Positions 1 to 10,575 of a stretch of DNA of 64,000 nt are shown piece by piece. The stretch is from Buxus sempervirens (lineage: Eukaryota; Streptophyta; Magnoliopsida; Buxales; Buxaceae). The notes beneath the pieces were generated by a model, which searched no databases, had not been told where the DNA came from, and saw nothing but the letters and a program-made list of their open reading frames with translations. The position numbers and the translations under genes are program-made. The stretch is from positions 17,588,205 through 17,652,204 of the forward strand of contig OX387184.1 in NCBI GenBank assembly GCA_947561395.2, given 5' to 3'. The number at the start of each line of letters is the position of its first letter. The first letter of the stretch is position 1.

Positions 1-221
1 ACAAATCTAATGCGCTCGTAAATGTATTACGGGCAAATGGTGTCCGTATTTGCATTACGGGCGCTACGTGCCCGTATACATTTTTCGGGCGCGGCCAGCC
101 CGTAGATACAATACGGGCAATACTTAAATTATTGAATTTTATGCATTTTTGGCCTATTTTAAATCCCAATTACATGTTTTCATTATTTTCTCATTTTGTA
201 GTGCAATTTGGGGTGTCTACA
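1..221 (-). mobile_element. LTR fragment, TGTAGACACC family (5' end only)
   Basis: On the minus strand this begins at 221 with TGTAGACACCCCAAATTGCA, nearly the same first 40 bases as the unit that starts at 10576. It interrupts the copia gag that continues from 222. Only the 5' (U3) part is in the window; the rest lies to the left. It is GC-rich and packed with short inverted repeats (separate entry). The family and its autonomous partner cannot be named from this fragment. Confidence 0.75.
14..118. repeat. Phased array of alternately inverted 7-mers
   Basis: Eight 7-mers start at 14, 28, 42, 56, 70, 84, 98 and 112, exactly every 14 bases, and alternate between forms of GCCCGTA and its complement TACGGGC. 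The arms at 56 and 70, and at 98 and 112, are perfect complements separated by 7 bases; the others carry one mismatch. Any neighbouring pair could form a stem of 7 with a loop of 7. It lies in the U3 part of the LTR fragment. A regulatory role would be inference. Confidence 0.85.
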
Positions 222-944
222 GTGGGTTGAAATCTCCGGCCTTTGGAGGTGAAATGGTGACCAGGGGAGCGATTATTATTACCTCACTGATTTCTTTGAT
301 GTTGACCATAGAATGCACGATGTTGAGGTTCGTGCCATTGAAGATGTTGCTCATAACCTTGGAGTAAGGAGATAAGTTCTGAGTACGCAGGCATAGGTGG
401 TTTCAACATCGTGGTGGTGAAGGTCTCATATCGTGGACCTAGACTTGTAAGAGTACACCTTTTCTCGGTCTTGCACTGGATGACCAATTGTTGCAAGACT
501 GTCACACAATTTTTTAAAGTGACGGAGATGTTCTGTTAAAGGCGTTGTAGCATCTTTCTTAAGATAAGTAAGTTGTTGACGCAATGTGAATTCCCTTTCT
601 CGGGAATCTTGGGCATAGGCTTCTTGGAGTCCTTCCCAAACTTGCTTGGCAGTTTGAAGACCAACAACGAGACCAAGAGCTTCCTCTGTCAGGGTCCCGA
701 TAATCCATCCCTGAAGTAACCGATCCGATTTTCTCCATTTGAGATAGTCTTCACTAAATATGGGTATGTCTATTTTTGAAGATTCTGGGGTATACGTGGG
801 TGGGCTTTCCACGTTTCCATTGAGATGATCAAATAGATCTTGGCTTTCGGCTAGAGCAATGACTTGCTCACGCCAAAGTGGGTAGTTTTCTGGGTTCAAT
901 TTGAGGGTGACGAAATTGCTGACATTAAGAGAGATTGTGGCCAT
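222..944 (-). pseudogene. Ty1/copia gag remnant, frameshifted
   Basis: The minus strand from 944 encodes a protein beginning MATISLNVSNF, with the copia gag N-terminal pattern (LNPENYPLWREQ). The frame is lost near 450. The following gag segment (LGPRYETFTTTMLKPPM) is readable in another frame down to about 284, then a basic stretch runs to 222, where the TGTAGACACC LTR cuts in. Gag would package element RNA; here it is broken by a frameshift and an insertion. A primer binding site sits just upstream at 951-963, so this is the 5' end of a copia element whose pol, if present, lies left of the window. Confidence 0.85.
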
Positions 945-950
945 TGTTGT

Positions 951-963
951 GGCTCCGATACCA
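951..963 (-). other. Copia primer binding site (initiator tRNA-Met)
   Basis: On the minus strand this reads TGGTATCGGAGCC, one base from the usual plant copia site TGGTATCAGAGCC complementary to initiator tRNA-Met. It lies just before the gag start at 944, the expected place between the 5' LTR and gag. Confidence 0.8.
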
Positions 964-1086
964 AGAAGAAAAACAATGGTTTAAGAGTCTCAGCTCAACG
1001 TATATCTGAGAGTATGAGTATATCTTTATGTATAATTACAATCTTTCCATAATTGATTCAATTCCTAATCTATTTACATGCTAAAA

Positions 1087-1232
1087 ATATCCTTGATTGT
1101 AATGGCTAGCTTGATTCAATTAATATTCTTGATTGTAACGGCTAGCTTGATTCAATTAATATCCTTGATTGTAATGGCTAGTTTGATTGCTGATAATATC
1201 CTTGATTGTAACGGCTAGCTTGATTGACTTTC
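1087..1232. repeat. 36-bp tandem repeat, 4 copies
   Basis: Units begin at 1087, 1123, 1159 and 1196, each starting ATATYCTTGATTGTAAYGGC and continuing through CTAGCTTGATT. The first three spacings are 36, 36 and 37 bases. The copies are adjacent with no spacers. Confidence 0.85.
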
Positions 1233-1303
1233 CAAGCTGGTAGTATCTTCATTGTCGAATGAGCTGGAGGAGGAAATCTCGGCTAGATTTCCCTTGAACG
1301 TGG

Positions 1304-1430
1304 TTGGCTTTCCAAGCTGATAGTCTTCTTGATTGTCACAAGAGCAGTTGGGTGAATCTTGAACGTGATTGGCTTTCCAAGCTGGTAGTCTTCTTGATTA
1401 TCACAAGAGCAGTTGGGTGGATTTTGACTG
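1304..1430. repeat. 65-bp tandem duplication
   Basis: Two copies start at 1304 and 1369 with TTGGCTTTCCAAGCTG and share the word CACAAGAGCAGTTGGGTG. A partial, more diverged copy precedes them near 1227. Confidence 0.8.
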
Positions 1431-1560
1431 GATTTCCTTAGGATGTGATGTACCATTCCTTCCTTGAGTCTCTCGGTGTTGAGGTGTTGTCCTCACCTTA
1501 TCTCTCCAAGTAAGGTGACCTTCTTCCTTGTCTTTCCGAGTATTATATTCGCTAATAATT

Positions 1561-1737
1561 GCTACTTCAGAAAAATTGTGTGGCTGATCTATGAACACCA
1601 AGCGGAAGAAGGGAGGCGTCGTTTGAGTGTCTCGAGACGGAAAAAATCTATGAACACCAAGAGGATTTATGAACATTTAAGTCGCCATAGCTGCTACTTC
1701 AGAAAAATTGTGTCGCTGATCTATGAACACCAAGCGG
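1561..1737. repeat. 45-bp direct repeat upstream of the receptor kinase
   Basis: A 45-base segment starting GCTACTTCAGAAAAATTGTG occurs at 1561 and 1693, 132 bases apart. The word TCTATGAACACCAAG inside it occurs a third time at 1647. This is the immediate upstream region (promoter or leader) of the kinase gene at 1865, so the repeat could change regulation, but no known element was recognised. Confidence 0.8.
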
Positions 1738-1864
1738 ATGAGATAACGATTTTAAGGATAGGAAAAAATAATGGATCTCCTGTGGTGGCAGGTCACGTCA
1801 CAACCGTGGACAAGTGAGATCTATGGACCTCATCGAAAACGAACAGCCCTCTAACAGCTCTCTC

Positions 1865-4252
1865 ATGGCGTCCACAGAGTCTTTTATTGTTCTGATATTA
1901 CTAATAGTACTATCGTGTATTTTAACTAGAGTTTCAACGGCCAACGACAACCAGTCCGATTTGATAATCCTCGGGTCTTCTCTCTCCCCGATTATTCCTC
2001 CAGCTTCATGGCCATCGCCTTCTGGCCGATTCAGATTTGGGTTCTACCCATTAGGCGAAAGCTTCAAGGTTGGAATTTGGTTTGCGGGGGACCCTGTGAG
2101 CAGAACGGTTGTGTGGACGGCAAACCGAGATGACCCGCCACTCACCTCTAATGCTACCCTGAATCTAACAATGAATGGTGAGCTTCTGGTTATATACGAA
2201 CCAGGCAAGAAAAAACGCGTCGCCAATGTGCAAAGCATCGCATCCTCTGCGTCGATGCTTGATTCTGGAAATCTTGCACTCTACGACGATGGTCATAATA
2301 TAATTTGGAGAAGCTTTGATTACCCAACTGATACCATACTGGGCGGTCAAACTCTGCTGTCGAGCCATGAATTGGTTTCTAATCTATCGGAAACCAATCC
2401 CTCAACCGGACTGTTTCGCCTCTCGATGCAGATTGATGGCAACCTTGTTCTATACCCTGTAAACGAACCCAATGCGTCGATAAATGCTTACTGGGCTTCC
2501 AACACTTTCGGGCGAAAATTAGAATTGTTTCTTAATGACAGTAATGGTATGCTGGTCATTCGCAACGCTAATGCTTCCATTGTAACAAGTTTGGCACCCT
2601 TCGGGTCATCTTCCAACAACGAGATGAGCGTCTATCGTGCAACAGTTGACGCCGATGGGGTTTTCCGCCTCTATTTGCATAGCTACGACGACAATATCGG
2701 CTACACGACGTCAATTATGTGGTTTAAACCTGAGACTCGGTGTAAAGTAAAGGGCATCTGCGGCTTCAACAGTTACTGCACGTACATTGACCAGAAACAA
2801 ATCTGCCAGTGCCTTCCTGGATTCAATTTCGTCGACCAAGATCGCAAGTCCCTTGGCTGCGTTAACGACTTCACCGAAGAAAAATGTATTGAAAGCAAGG
2901 AAGGGAGCAGGGCACTACACTACAACATCACACTTTTGGATCATTTGAATTGGGAAGACGTTCCGTACCATCAAGCTTCAATGCCCAAAGAAGTTTGCAG
3001 CAAGTCTTGTTTGGAAGATTGTAACTGTGGGGCAGCTCTGTTTCAGAGTGGGAATTGCATGAAGCATGGCTTTCCACTCATACATATCAGAAGGTTAGCG
3101 GATTCTGAAGCCTCTGTCATTGCCTTGGTGAAGTTATTCACCCCACAACCAGCTGCCCTGGAGAAGAAACCCCCACCACAACACGAAATTGAAAGCAAGA
3201 AAGCATGGGTTCGAACAGTTCTTGTAAGTATAGGCCTTGTCACAATTTCATGTGCTGGAATTGCCATCTCTGGTTTCTATATCTGCAGACATCAAGTGTT
3301 GAGGAACAGAAGACTCTCAGAAAGTGGGCATCTGGGTCTGACTGAGATCACCTTGAGTTTGTTCTCTTACAATGACCTCTGTAAAGCAACCAAAAATTTC
3401 AGTGAAGAGCTGGGTAGAGGATCTTTTGGAGCTGTTTATAAAGGGGTTTTATCCAAAGGTAACAAAACCGTAGCAGTAAAGAGGCTAGAGAAAGTAGTGG
3501 AAGAAGGAGAAAGAGAGTTCCGAGCTGAGATGAAAGCCATAGGAAGAACTCATCACCGGAACCTGGTTCGATTGCTCGGCTACTGCATGGAGAACGCCAA
3601 GAGGGTTCTCGTGTACGAGTATATGAGCAATGGCTCACTCGCAGACCTTCTTTTCAAGCCCGAAAGACGCCCTCACTGGGAAGAAAGAGTGAAAATTGCA
3701 CTTGACATAGCTAGAGGAATCCATTATCTTCATGAAGAGTGTGTCAACCCCATCATCCACTGTGATATAAAGCCTCAAAACATATTAATGGATGATTTTT
3801 GGACAGCCAAGATTTCTGATTTCGGGTTGTCAAAACTACTGATGCCTGATCAGACCAGAACCTTCACCGGGGTTAGAGGAACAAGAGGGTACTTGGCACC
3901 AGAATGGCAGAACAATACCCCAATATCGGTGAAGGCAGACATCTATAGCTTGGGGGTGGTGCTATTGGAGATCGTATGCTGCAGAAGGAACCTTGAGGTC
4001 AATACGCCAAATCCCGATGAAATTGTTCTTTTTTCCTGGGTGTATAAATGCTTTGTGGCGAGACAGTTGGATAGGCTTTTGTATGAAGAAGAAGTAGACA
4101 AGAACACACTGGAGAAAATGGTTAAGGTTGGGTTATGGTGTATTCAGGATGAACCAGCTCTTCGTCCTTCCATCAAGTACGTGATCCTTATGTTAGAAGG
4201 GATCAAGGAGGTGCCCATTCCTCCACCTCCATCATCACATAACGTGTTTTGA
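1865..4252 (+). CDS. LECRK: G-type lectin S-receptor-like Ser/Thr protein kinase (LECRK3-like)
   Basis: A single-exon gene of 795 codons for a plasma-membrane receptor kinase. Order: hydrophobic signal peptide (about 5-28), B-lectin domain (about 30-170, with VVWTANRDDPP and SFDYPTDTIL), EGF-like Cys-rich segment from Cys293 (CKVKGICGFNSYC), PAN-like Cys segment, membrane span about 451-473, then kinase with LGRGSFGAVYKG (516-527), VAVK Lys539, HCDIKPQN with Asp634, DFG 652-654 and GTRGYLAPEW. Cys instead of Arg before the catalytic Asp makes it a non-RD kinase, a class tied to immune receptors. I chose ATG 1865 because the signal peptide follows at once; ATG 1823 is in frame and would add 14 residues. 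Intronless structure is normal for this subfamily. No break is visible. The ligand cannot be inferred. Confidence 0.96.
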   Translation: MASTESFIVLILLIVLSCILTRVSTANDNQSDLIILGSSLSPIIPPASWPSPSGRFRFGFYPLGESFKVGIWFAGDPVSRTVVWTANRDDPPLTSNATLNLTMNGELLVIYEPGKKKRVANVQSIASSASMLDSGNLALYDDGHNIIWRSFDYPTDTILGGQTLLSSHELVSNLSETNPSTGLFRLSMQIDGNLVLYPVNEPNASINAYWASNTFGRKLELFLNDSNGMLVIRNANASIVTSLAPFGSSSNNEMSVYRATVDADGVFRLYLHSYDDNIGYTTSIMWFKPETRCKVKGICGFNSYCTYIDQKQICQCLPGFNFVDQDRKSLGCVNDFTEEKCIESKEGSRALHYNITLLDHLNWEDVPYHQASMPKEVCSKSCLEDCNCGAALFQSGNCMKHGFPLIHIRRLADSEASVIALVKLFTPQPAALEKKPPPQHEIESKKAWVRTVLVSIGLVTISCAGIAISGFYICRHQVLRNRRLSESGHLGLTEITLSLFSYNDLCKATKNFSEELGRGSFGAVYKGVLSKGNKTVAVKRLEKVVEEGEREFRAEMKAIGRTHHRNLVRLLGYCMENAKRVLVYEYMSNGSLADLLFKPERRPHWEERVKIALDIARGIHYLHEECVNPIIHCDIKPQNILMDDFWTAKISDFGLSKLLMPDQTRTFTGVRGTRGYLAPEWQNNTPISVKADIYSLGVVLLEIVCCRRNLEVNTPNPDEIVLFSWVYKCFVARQLDRLLYEEEVDKNTLEKMVKVGLWCIQDEPALRPSIKYVILMLEGIKEVPIPPPPSSHNVF

Positions 4253-5096
4253 ATCATGATAAACTCCAGTTAGTTGAGAGAGAAAAGAAGTTACTTTATG
4301 TATGAAAGTCCTAGTTTTTCGTTTCTAATGTATTAGCATTTGCTGTAGAGGCTTAGCCATTGGGTACCAAGGTTGATTTTTTTCATGACTACAAAAAAAA
4401 AAAAAAAAAGGTAGATTTTTTGCATATTAATTAATGGAATAATTACCTCCCAACAGAAAAACGTCAAAAAAAATTTTAACAGGATTATGGTGGTAGTTAG
4501 TTGCAGCCGGAGCAAATACCCGTTGGATTTGCTATGGGTATTCGATGTTCCGGCCATTCTACTTGTGGAAGGCCGACAGTCAATGAAGTGCTATAGGGAT
4601 TCGATGTTCCATTCTACTTGTCCTTGTTTCGTGTGGATAGATTATCTGAGAATTTTTTTTTTTTTTTTTTTTGGGTCAACAATTATTTAGGATTTTGTAG
4701 TAAGATTTGGATATCTCAAATAAAGAAGCTTTGCAATGGAACGTTATGATCATGATAGAAAATTATTATCTCATATATTTTTTATCCGATCAGAGTTTGA
4801 TTAGCAGTTCACGCTCCCTCTCTTAGTTCAAACGTTTCTCTCTCAAACGAAATAGCATAGAAAGGCAAGAATCTAACAAGCAGGGTTATGTCAAAGTGTA
4901 TCAAAGCTAAGGCACGGACACAAACAACAAAATTTTCGGGCTAAAGCCGAATACTAGCCTAGAGCAATTAACAGAAATATTCCAACATCTAGGTTCAAGA
5001 GGGGGGCGAGTAGAACTCAGAGAACATTAGCCAGAACCAGATAGGGTTCGTAATGGAGCTTCACTTCATGTGGTTCCCAACGCTCAGGCTCTCAGT
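4253..5096. other. Intergenic; two homopolymer runs only
   Basis: This is 3' flank of the kinase. It contains an A run near 4392-4409 and a T run near 4652-4671. No gene, poly(A) signal of certainty or transposon boundary was recognised. Confidence 0.6.
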
Positions 5097-5270
5097 GTCA
5101 TGTACAATGGCGGAACCACCTTATGTTCAGTGGGGGCAATTGTTCCCTCTAAAATTTCTAGTTTGCCCCTCCTAACTCATTGAAATTTCTATATTTCATG
5201 AGAAGTGTTAATTGAAATTTCTATTTTGCCCCCAAAGATTTTGAGTCCTAGTTCCGCCATTGGTCATGGA
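5097..5270. mobile_element. Small hAT-like MITE with 8-bp target duplication
   Basis: The element proper is 5105-5262 (158 bp). Its ends are a perfect 12-bp inverted repeat, CAATGGCGGAAC and GTTCCGCCATTG. It is flanked by GTCATGTA (5097-5104) and GTCATGGA (5263-5270), an 8-bp duplication with one mismatch. Duplications of 8 bp are typical of the hAT superfamily. It has no coding capacity. Confidence 0.8.
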
Positions 5271-5399
5271 CTTATGCACTCAATTCTCCCGTGCACCCCA
5301 AACCTCAAGGCAAAGAGTGCTGCGGAAACCATTCCACATGCATAAAGATCCTTATCAATAGGGTAAATATGCCTATATGCAAGTGGGGAATTATATTTT

Positions 5400-5877
5400 C
5401 AGGTGGATAACTATTACATCAATGTAGGGCCTCTAGGAATCAGATAATTAAAGATACTTAATGGAATAGATAAACATATAAATCAACGGAAGTTTGATCA
5501 ACATACCTCCTGTCATATTGCTCAGATCTCAGATAATTCAAGATAAGGATGATACATAACCCTTCTGCAGAGTCTCAAACGTGATGTGTAGAATTGTCGT
5601 ACAAAACTCTATTGAAAGGGAATCTTCTAGTCTAAGCTTTATCTGATATATTACTTTAAGATGGTATTTAGTAACTTATATAGGATAGACCAGGGACCCC
5701 TGTAGTCGTACAAACAGTTTCCTTCCATCAAGGTAACTGCTCAAACGGTCACCTTAATAGACGCAACATTTTAGCATCCGTTTAGCATCTTGATACAACC
5801 CTAAATAATAAGAACATATATATTAATCTCATATTAGTCGTGGGTCATATTAGGAGATATTTAAAAAATATCTTACA
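5400..5877 (-). mobile_element. Copia 3' LTR, approximate outer end
   Basis: On the minus strand a polypurine tract (AAGTGGGAGAA, just above 5877) is followed at 5877 by TGTAAGATAT, the usual arrangement at the start of a copia 3' LTR. The far (low-coordinate) end cannot be fixed, because the matching 5' LTR is missing from the window. This LTR belongs to the copia element whose pol is scattered up to 16225. Confidence 0.6.
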
Positions 5878-6084
5878 TTCTCCCACTTGGCCCATGTAAT
5901 AAAATTGAGATGCTCCCACTCAACTAATCAAAATGTATTTAAAGTACTTTAATTGGCCAAAATGTATTATTCCTTTGGTTGTGTAATGCTCCCACTCAAC
6001 TAAGCAATAAAATAAATGGATCATAGCGGTTATGCTCTTAATAAAACAAGAACTTCCTTCTATGTATCACAAAGTATTAAAACT

Positions 6085-8864
6085 TGTAACGCCCCGGATC
6101 CAAGTTACATAGATAAAACCGTAACTTATCTCCGAAGGTTATTATATAATCCAGGATAGCAAATCAGAGTGAAGGAAAAACATGAATTAAACAATAACTA
6201 TAAAATCTGAGTGCACTATAACCCAAGCTCAAATATTAAATACAATAACCGAAGCTAACTCACATGAACCAAGCATATACCCGCTGATTGCCATCCTTAC
6301 CAGAAACTGAAAACAAAACAAAACAAACGTAATGAGATACGAATATCCCAATAAGCAGCACATGCATGCTCAAATACAGTTTATCAGTTCTAAAAATATG
6401 ATACAGTTGTAAATCATGCAACAGTAGCGATAACACCTTAGTTCCGAATAATCCGAGTAATTTAACAGTAAACCATCGATCAGTGTGATATAACAAGAAT
6501 AATCCATTATAACGAACATATCTGTATCATCAAAACAACAGTTGATAAGTCACAGCAGGACTCATGAAATGAGACTACCTTTAACTAGTGTAAGACCATG
6601 CTCACTATGCCACCTCCCGGCTTATGAGCGAAGCCGAGCTACACGGTCATCGACTTATTGTGGGAGAACCCATTCAGATACAGTAATGGGTTGGCATGTA
6701 CTATCCTATCATAGCCGCAGCCAACCAGATACAGAGAAGGCCTCATCGAGATACACGATGGAAACGCGTGCGTGAACAAAGTGTTACGACTAGCAAAGAA
6801 CAATCATTTCCACTATCTAGCTCCTAATATGGATCCATATCGAGCTATGCCCACTAGACTCTAAAACCAAAACCAACAGAGAAATCCAGTAAGCACAACC
6901 CATCTCAATCTCAATCATATCATCCCGAGCTACACGGGACATCCCCGAGATACACGGAGGTAACAACATCCCGAGATACACGGGGCATCACAATCCGTCT
7001 CTCTAGTACATGGAGGAAAAACCAATTCTAAACCAGAAAAACCAAACATCCATATTCAATTTAAAATCCTCTTTCCGTATAATCCACATAAAACCAATTC
7101 GATGTAAAAATTTCATAATCGTGGCAATCCCATTTAATCCAAGATGAATTCCAATGATAATAATCAAGGTTTAACTGTATCCCAAGATCAGAAATTTATA
7201 AACACAACTTTATCCAAATAATAAGTTTTTCAAGTATTTTCTTTTAATCTTTCCAAGTACAATTTAAACCCCCTAACATTTTCCTTGTTTAATTACCGTA
7301 TTTTCCCAACTTAATTTAACAATTAAATCTTTATAAAGAGTTTCATCATAGTATTTTACTCCATTCCTTCTTATTTCAGTTTGACTTGGTTTGTTCAAAG
7401 AAGCCTTCTCTTGCCCCAACAAAATAGTATTAATTTCTGTAGTTCTCCAAAGGCTTGGCACATCCTCCGATAACTGAAATTTTCATTTATATTTACTTTA
7501 TAAGTTCTTTCCATTAACTTCCATAAAACCCCTTTAAGAGTCAAATTTGAATAAAAGTGTTGTTCTCAACTACTACCTTCCCAAAATTCTTTGATCACTT
7601 TCTTAAAAATCCTTTTTCGTGCAATATGTCAGATTGCATCTTAACTATTTCTTTTTCTCTTTATTATTATTAAATTGACCTTCTCTTACTTTTTTTTTAT
7701 TAAGTTATAAATCCTAAAAATCACTTTTAAACACTTTTTCTTTAAATTTTGGTTTTTCTTTCAAAATGTAACTAAAAAGTAATTATTTATTTGGGGGTTG
7801 AACTTATTTGTTAAATCTAACTAAAATCTAAACTAAAAAGTAATTATTTAGGTTCTGTATACTAATTTTATGAATACAAAATAGGTTTTACACTAAAACG
7901 TAATTATTTTCTAAAATAAACATCAATTTGTTATTTACTTTATCCTTTTTGCATCAAAACGTAAATATTTCATAAAAACTCATCTTCTCCGTCGCGAACC
8001 CAAAACAGTCCCTTTTTTTTCCATTTTCATTCCGTTCTTTATCATTTTCAATGATTTTTTCTTGTTTCCAATTAGCCTAAAATCAATTGCAATCACCTCA
8101 GAACGTATTAAACTGAAATTTTAAACTTGGGATTTTAGAGTAACCATGAGATATCAGCAAGAAAAGAAACAAATACCCATCGTATGAACTTGAGAAATCA
8201 AGAACAGAAAAAAAACGAACAAAAGCCTACTTACCTCTGTGATGCTAAATTCAAGCTGCTGAAGACTTAAATTCTAAAATTGAATTCTGCAACACCAACT
8301 CAGATCTGATCGATCGTCCTTCTTCTAACTTGATCCGAATTAGCTGAATTTCCTGCTCTTAGATGAACAGGAGTTGCTGCCGCAGATATACTTCAATTCT
8401 ACTAGAACAAAGATAAACGATCAGACTAGATTTTCTCTGATCACCACAGAATTCCAGAATTTGTCTTCTCAAACCCTAGCTTCCCTTCTATTCTCTAATC
8501 TTCAGATTATTCGAGCAACAAACTAACTAAGCTGTCGATTGAAAATTAGACTCCCTTTTTATAGTTGCCGCCCAAGCAACAACTCCCTCCATGATTACAT
8601 GAGTGCCACACTACAAAAACTCCCTACACCCGCAGCTTGCTTACTTAATTAAACCCTGCATGCCACATCACCAACTAAACAATTTAACCAAGTACATTCC
8701 CAAAATTTTCCTCATACCTATTTAAATATAAATAGCCCCTCCGGTTCGACCAACAGTCCAAACTCGACACACTGATCCCCTTTTCTGAAAATTTTAATTA
8801 ATTAAATAAATTAATCAAGCCTAAAATCCAAATTTTAAATTTTAGTAAAATTCGGGATTTTACA
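6085..8864 (-). mobile_element. Solo LTR, family A (2780 bp), perfect TSD
   Basis: On the minus strand it begins TGTAAAATCCCG and ends CCGGGGCGTTACA. The 5-base flanks are identical: AAACT at 6080-6084 and 8865-8869. It has no internal domain and lies in the 3' part of the copia element. A degenerate motif close to CGAGATACACGG recurs near 6930-6985. Same family as 13127-15383 and 43570-46098. A solo LTR is the usual product of recombination between the two LTRs of a complete element. Confidence 0.9.
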
Positions 8865-10575
8865 AAACTACTCAATTAAGCTTTTCTTTATGAATAACCA
8901 TTAATGTTATTCAGGTCCTTTCTTACAAGAAATCAATACTTCATGAAAATGAATTCAATGAACTTCATAATAGTAAACTTTATGTTCATGAATAAAAAGA
9001 GGTAAATCACATAATAACTGAATTGACAAGACCCATGTTTTCCACATGACTTTTAAGCTGTTGTACCGGTAAACCTTTGGTCATGGGGATCTGCAATCAT
9101 TAAGTGCGTACTAATGTGTTGTACAGACACTTCTTGCTGCTTTATATTATCTCTTACATGGAGATACTTGATGTCGATATGTTTGCTTCTGCTTCCACTT
9201 TTGTTATTTCTAGTGAAGAAAATAGCTGCAGAATTATCACAAAAGATCTTTATAGGCTTTGATATAGTCAAGGTTTTCAATTTCCATTTCGATGGGCGTG
9301 CCAATCCTTGAAAAAATCGGCACGCCATGCTGAAAAAAATCAAAAAAGGCAAAAAATTGGAAAAAAATTGATTTTTTTTATTCTGTTGAAATTTCGCCGG
9401 CACTTCGCTCCGTTTTGCCAGCACACCACAAAAAAAGCGTTGATAAAAATTTTAAAAAATCAATTTTTTTCTCTTTATTGCCTATTTTGCTCGTTTCAGT
9501 CCGTTTCGCTTGGCACACCGCCACGTTTTGTCGACACGCCGCAAAAAATCGGTCGCTTATCAAATAAGCGATTTTTTTGTGTCAAAACGCATCGATACTT
9601 AAAAAAAATCGATTTTTCGGTAGCATGCTGAAACTGAAAACGATGGATATAGTATCAACAATCCGGAGACCACTGATAAAATTTTTTAACCATATGACAT
9701 TGGTTGTACACTCATAGCATGCAACGAATTCTGCTTCCATGGTAGATGTAGAAATTATAGTTTGTTTGCTACTCTTCCAAGATATAGCTCCTCCAGCAAA
9801 TAGAAAGATATATCCTGAAGTAGACTTCCTTGTATCTACACAACCAACAAAATCCGAATCTGTATATCCAACCACTTCTAGTTGATCGGTGTGTCTAAAG
9901 GTTAATTTGTAATCTTTGGTTTCTTGTAGATATCTAATCACTTTCTTTTTTAACTTGCCAATGATCCATACTTGGGTTGCTTTGAAACGACCCAAGAATC
10001 CTATTGGTAGGGCAATATCAGGCCTTGTGCATATTTGAGCATACATGAGACTACCCACTACAGATGCATAAGGAATCTTTTCCATCGCTGCCTTTTCCAA
10101 TGCATTTTGGGGACATTGATTCTGACTAAATTTGTCTCCCTTAATTATAGGTGCCGATGAAGGAGCACAATCCTTCATTCTAAATATCTATTCAAAACTT
10201 TTTCAATGTAGGCTCTTTGAGATAGACCTAAAGTCCTTTGTGTTCTATCTCTATGAATCTATATGCCAAGGACATAAGAGGCTTCACCCATATCCTTCAT
10301 TTCGAAGTTTTGTGATAAGAATTTCTTGCTTGCGTGTAACAAACCAAGATCATTGCTTGCAAGTAATACATCATCTACATATAGGACTAGGAAAATGAAT
10401 TTACTCCCACTAACCTTAAAGTATATACATTGATCCACAATGTTCTCATTAAATCCAAATGAGTTAATAACATTGTGAAACTTGATATACGATTGTCGAG
10501 AAGCTTGTTTTTAGTCCATAAATAGATTTCTTAAGTTTGCAAACGAGTTGACTGTCTTGACTAAAACCTTCTGAT
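8865..10575 (-). pseudogene. Copia reverse transcriptase and RNase H remnant
   Basis: The minus strand carries the C-terminal half of copia RT and RNase H. Visible motifs are the catalytic YVDD box at 10370-10381, SIYGLKQ-like sequence near 10500, SGYIFLFAGGAISWKS and STMEAEF of RNase H near 9700-9830, and CDNSAA near 9220. The frame breaks several times and the MITE at 9269-9645 lies inside RNase H. Copy DNA synthesis would be its role; it cannot make an intact enzyme now. Confidence 0.88.
9269..9645. mobile_element. hAT-like MITE inside copia RNase H
   Basis: A 377-bp insert flanked by a perfect 8-bp duplication, GATATAGT at 9261-9268 and 9646-9653. Its ends form an imperfect inverted repeat: the left begins CAAGGTTTTCAATTTC and the right, reversed, begins CATCGTTTTCAGTTTC. 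Inside it is rich in A/T runs joined to TCGATTTTT-like words and many CGCCA/GGCGT words. Removing it and one duplication restores continuity of the surrounding RNase H homology. Confidence 0.85.

Larger units (their letters stand above)
964..1440 (-). mobile_element. Copia 5' LTR, approximate outer end
   Basis: The sequence beyond the primer binding site should be the 5' LTR of the minus-strand copia element. It is non-coding and holds two minisatellites (1087-1232 and 1304-1430). The outer boundary is a guess, because no second LTR is available for comparison and no target duplication was found. It may extend towards 1560. Confidence 0.45.

Noticed and set aside
1087..1232. CRISPR-like look of the 36-bp repeats
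   Set aside because: The units are directly adjacent without spacers and lie in a plant LTR. It is a minisatellite.
1464..1817. A 117-codon open frame on the + strand ending just before the receptor kinase
   Set aside because: It is open because of the 45-bp direct repeat, shows a repeated peptide, has no family resemblance and lies in the kinase upstream region.
3399..3638. Minus-strand frames opposite the kinase domain
   Set aside because: Antisense shadows of a conserved kinase; no independent support.
9053..9424. A single 123-codon protein with CDNSAA motif
   Set aside because: It is a fusion of MITE sequence and copia RNase H in one frame, not a gene.
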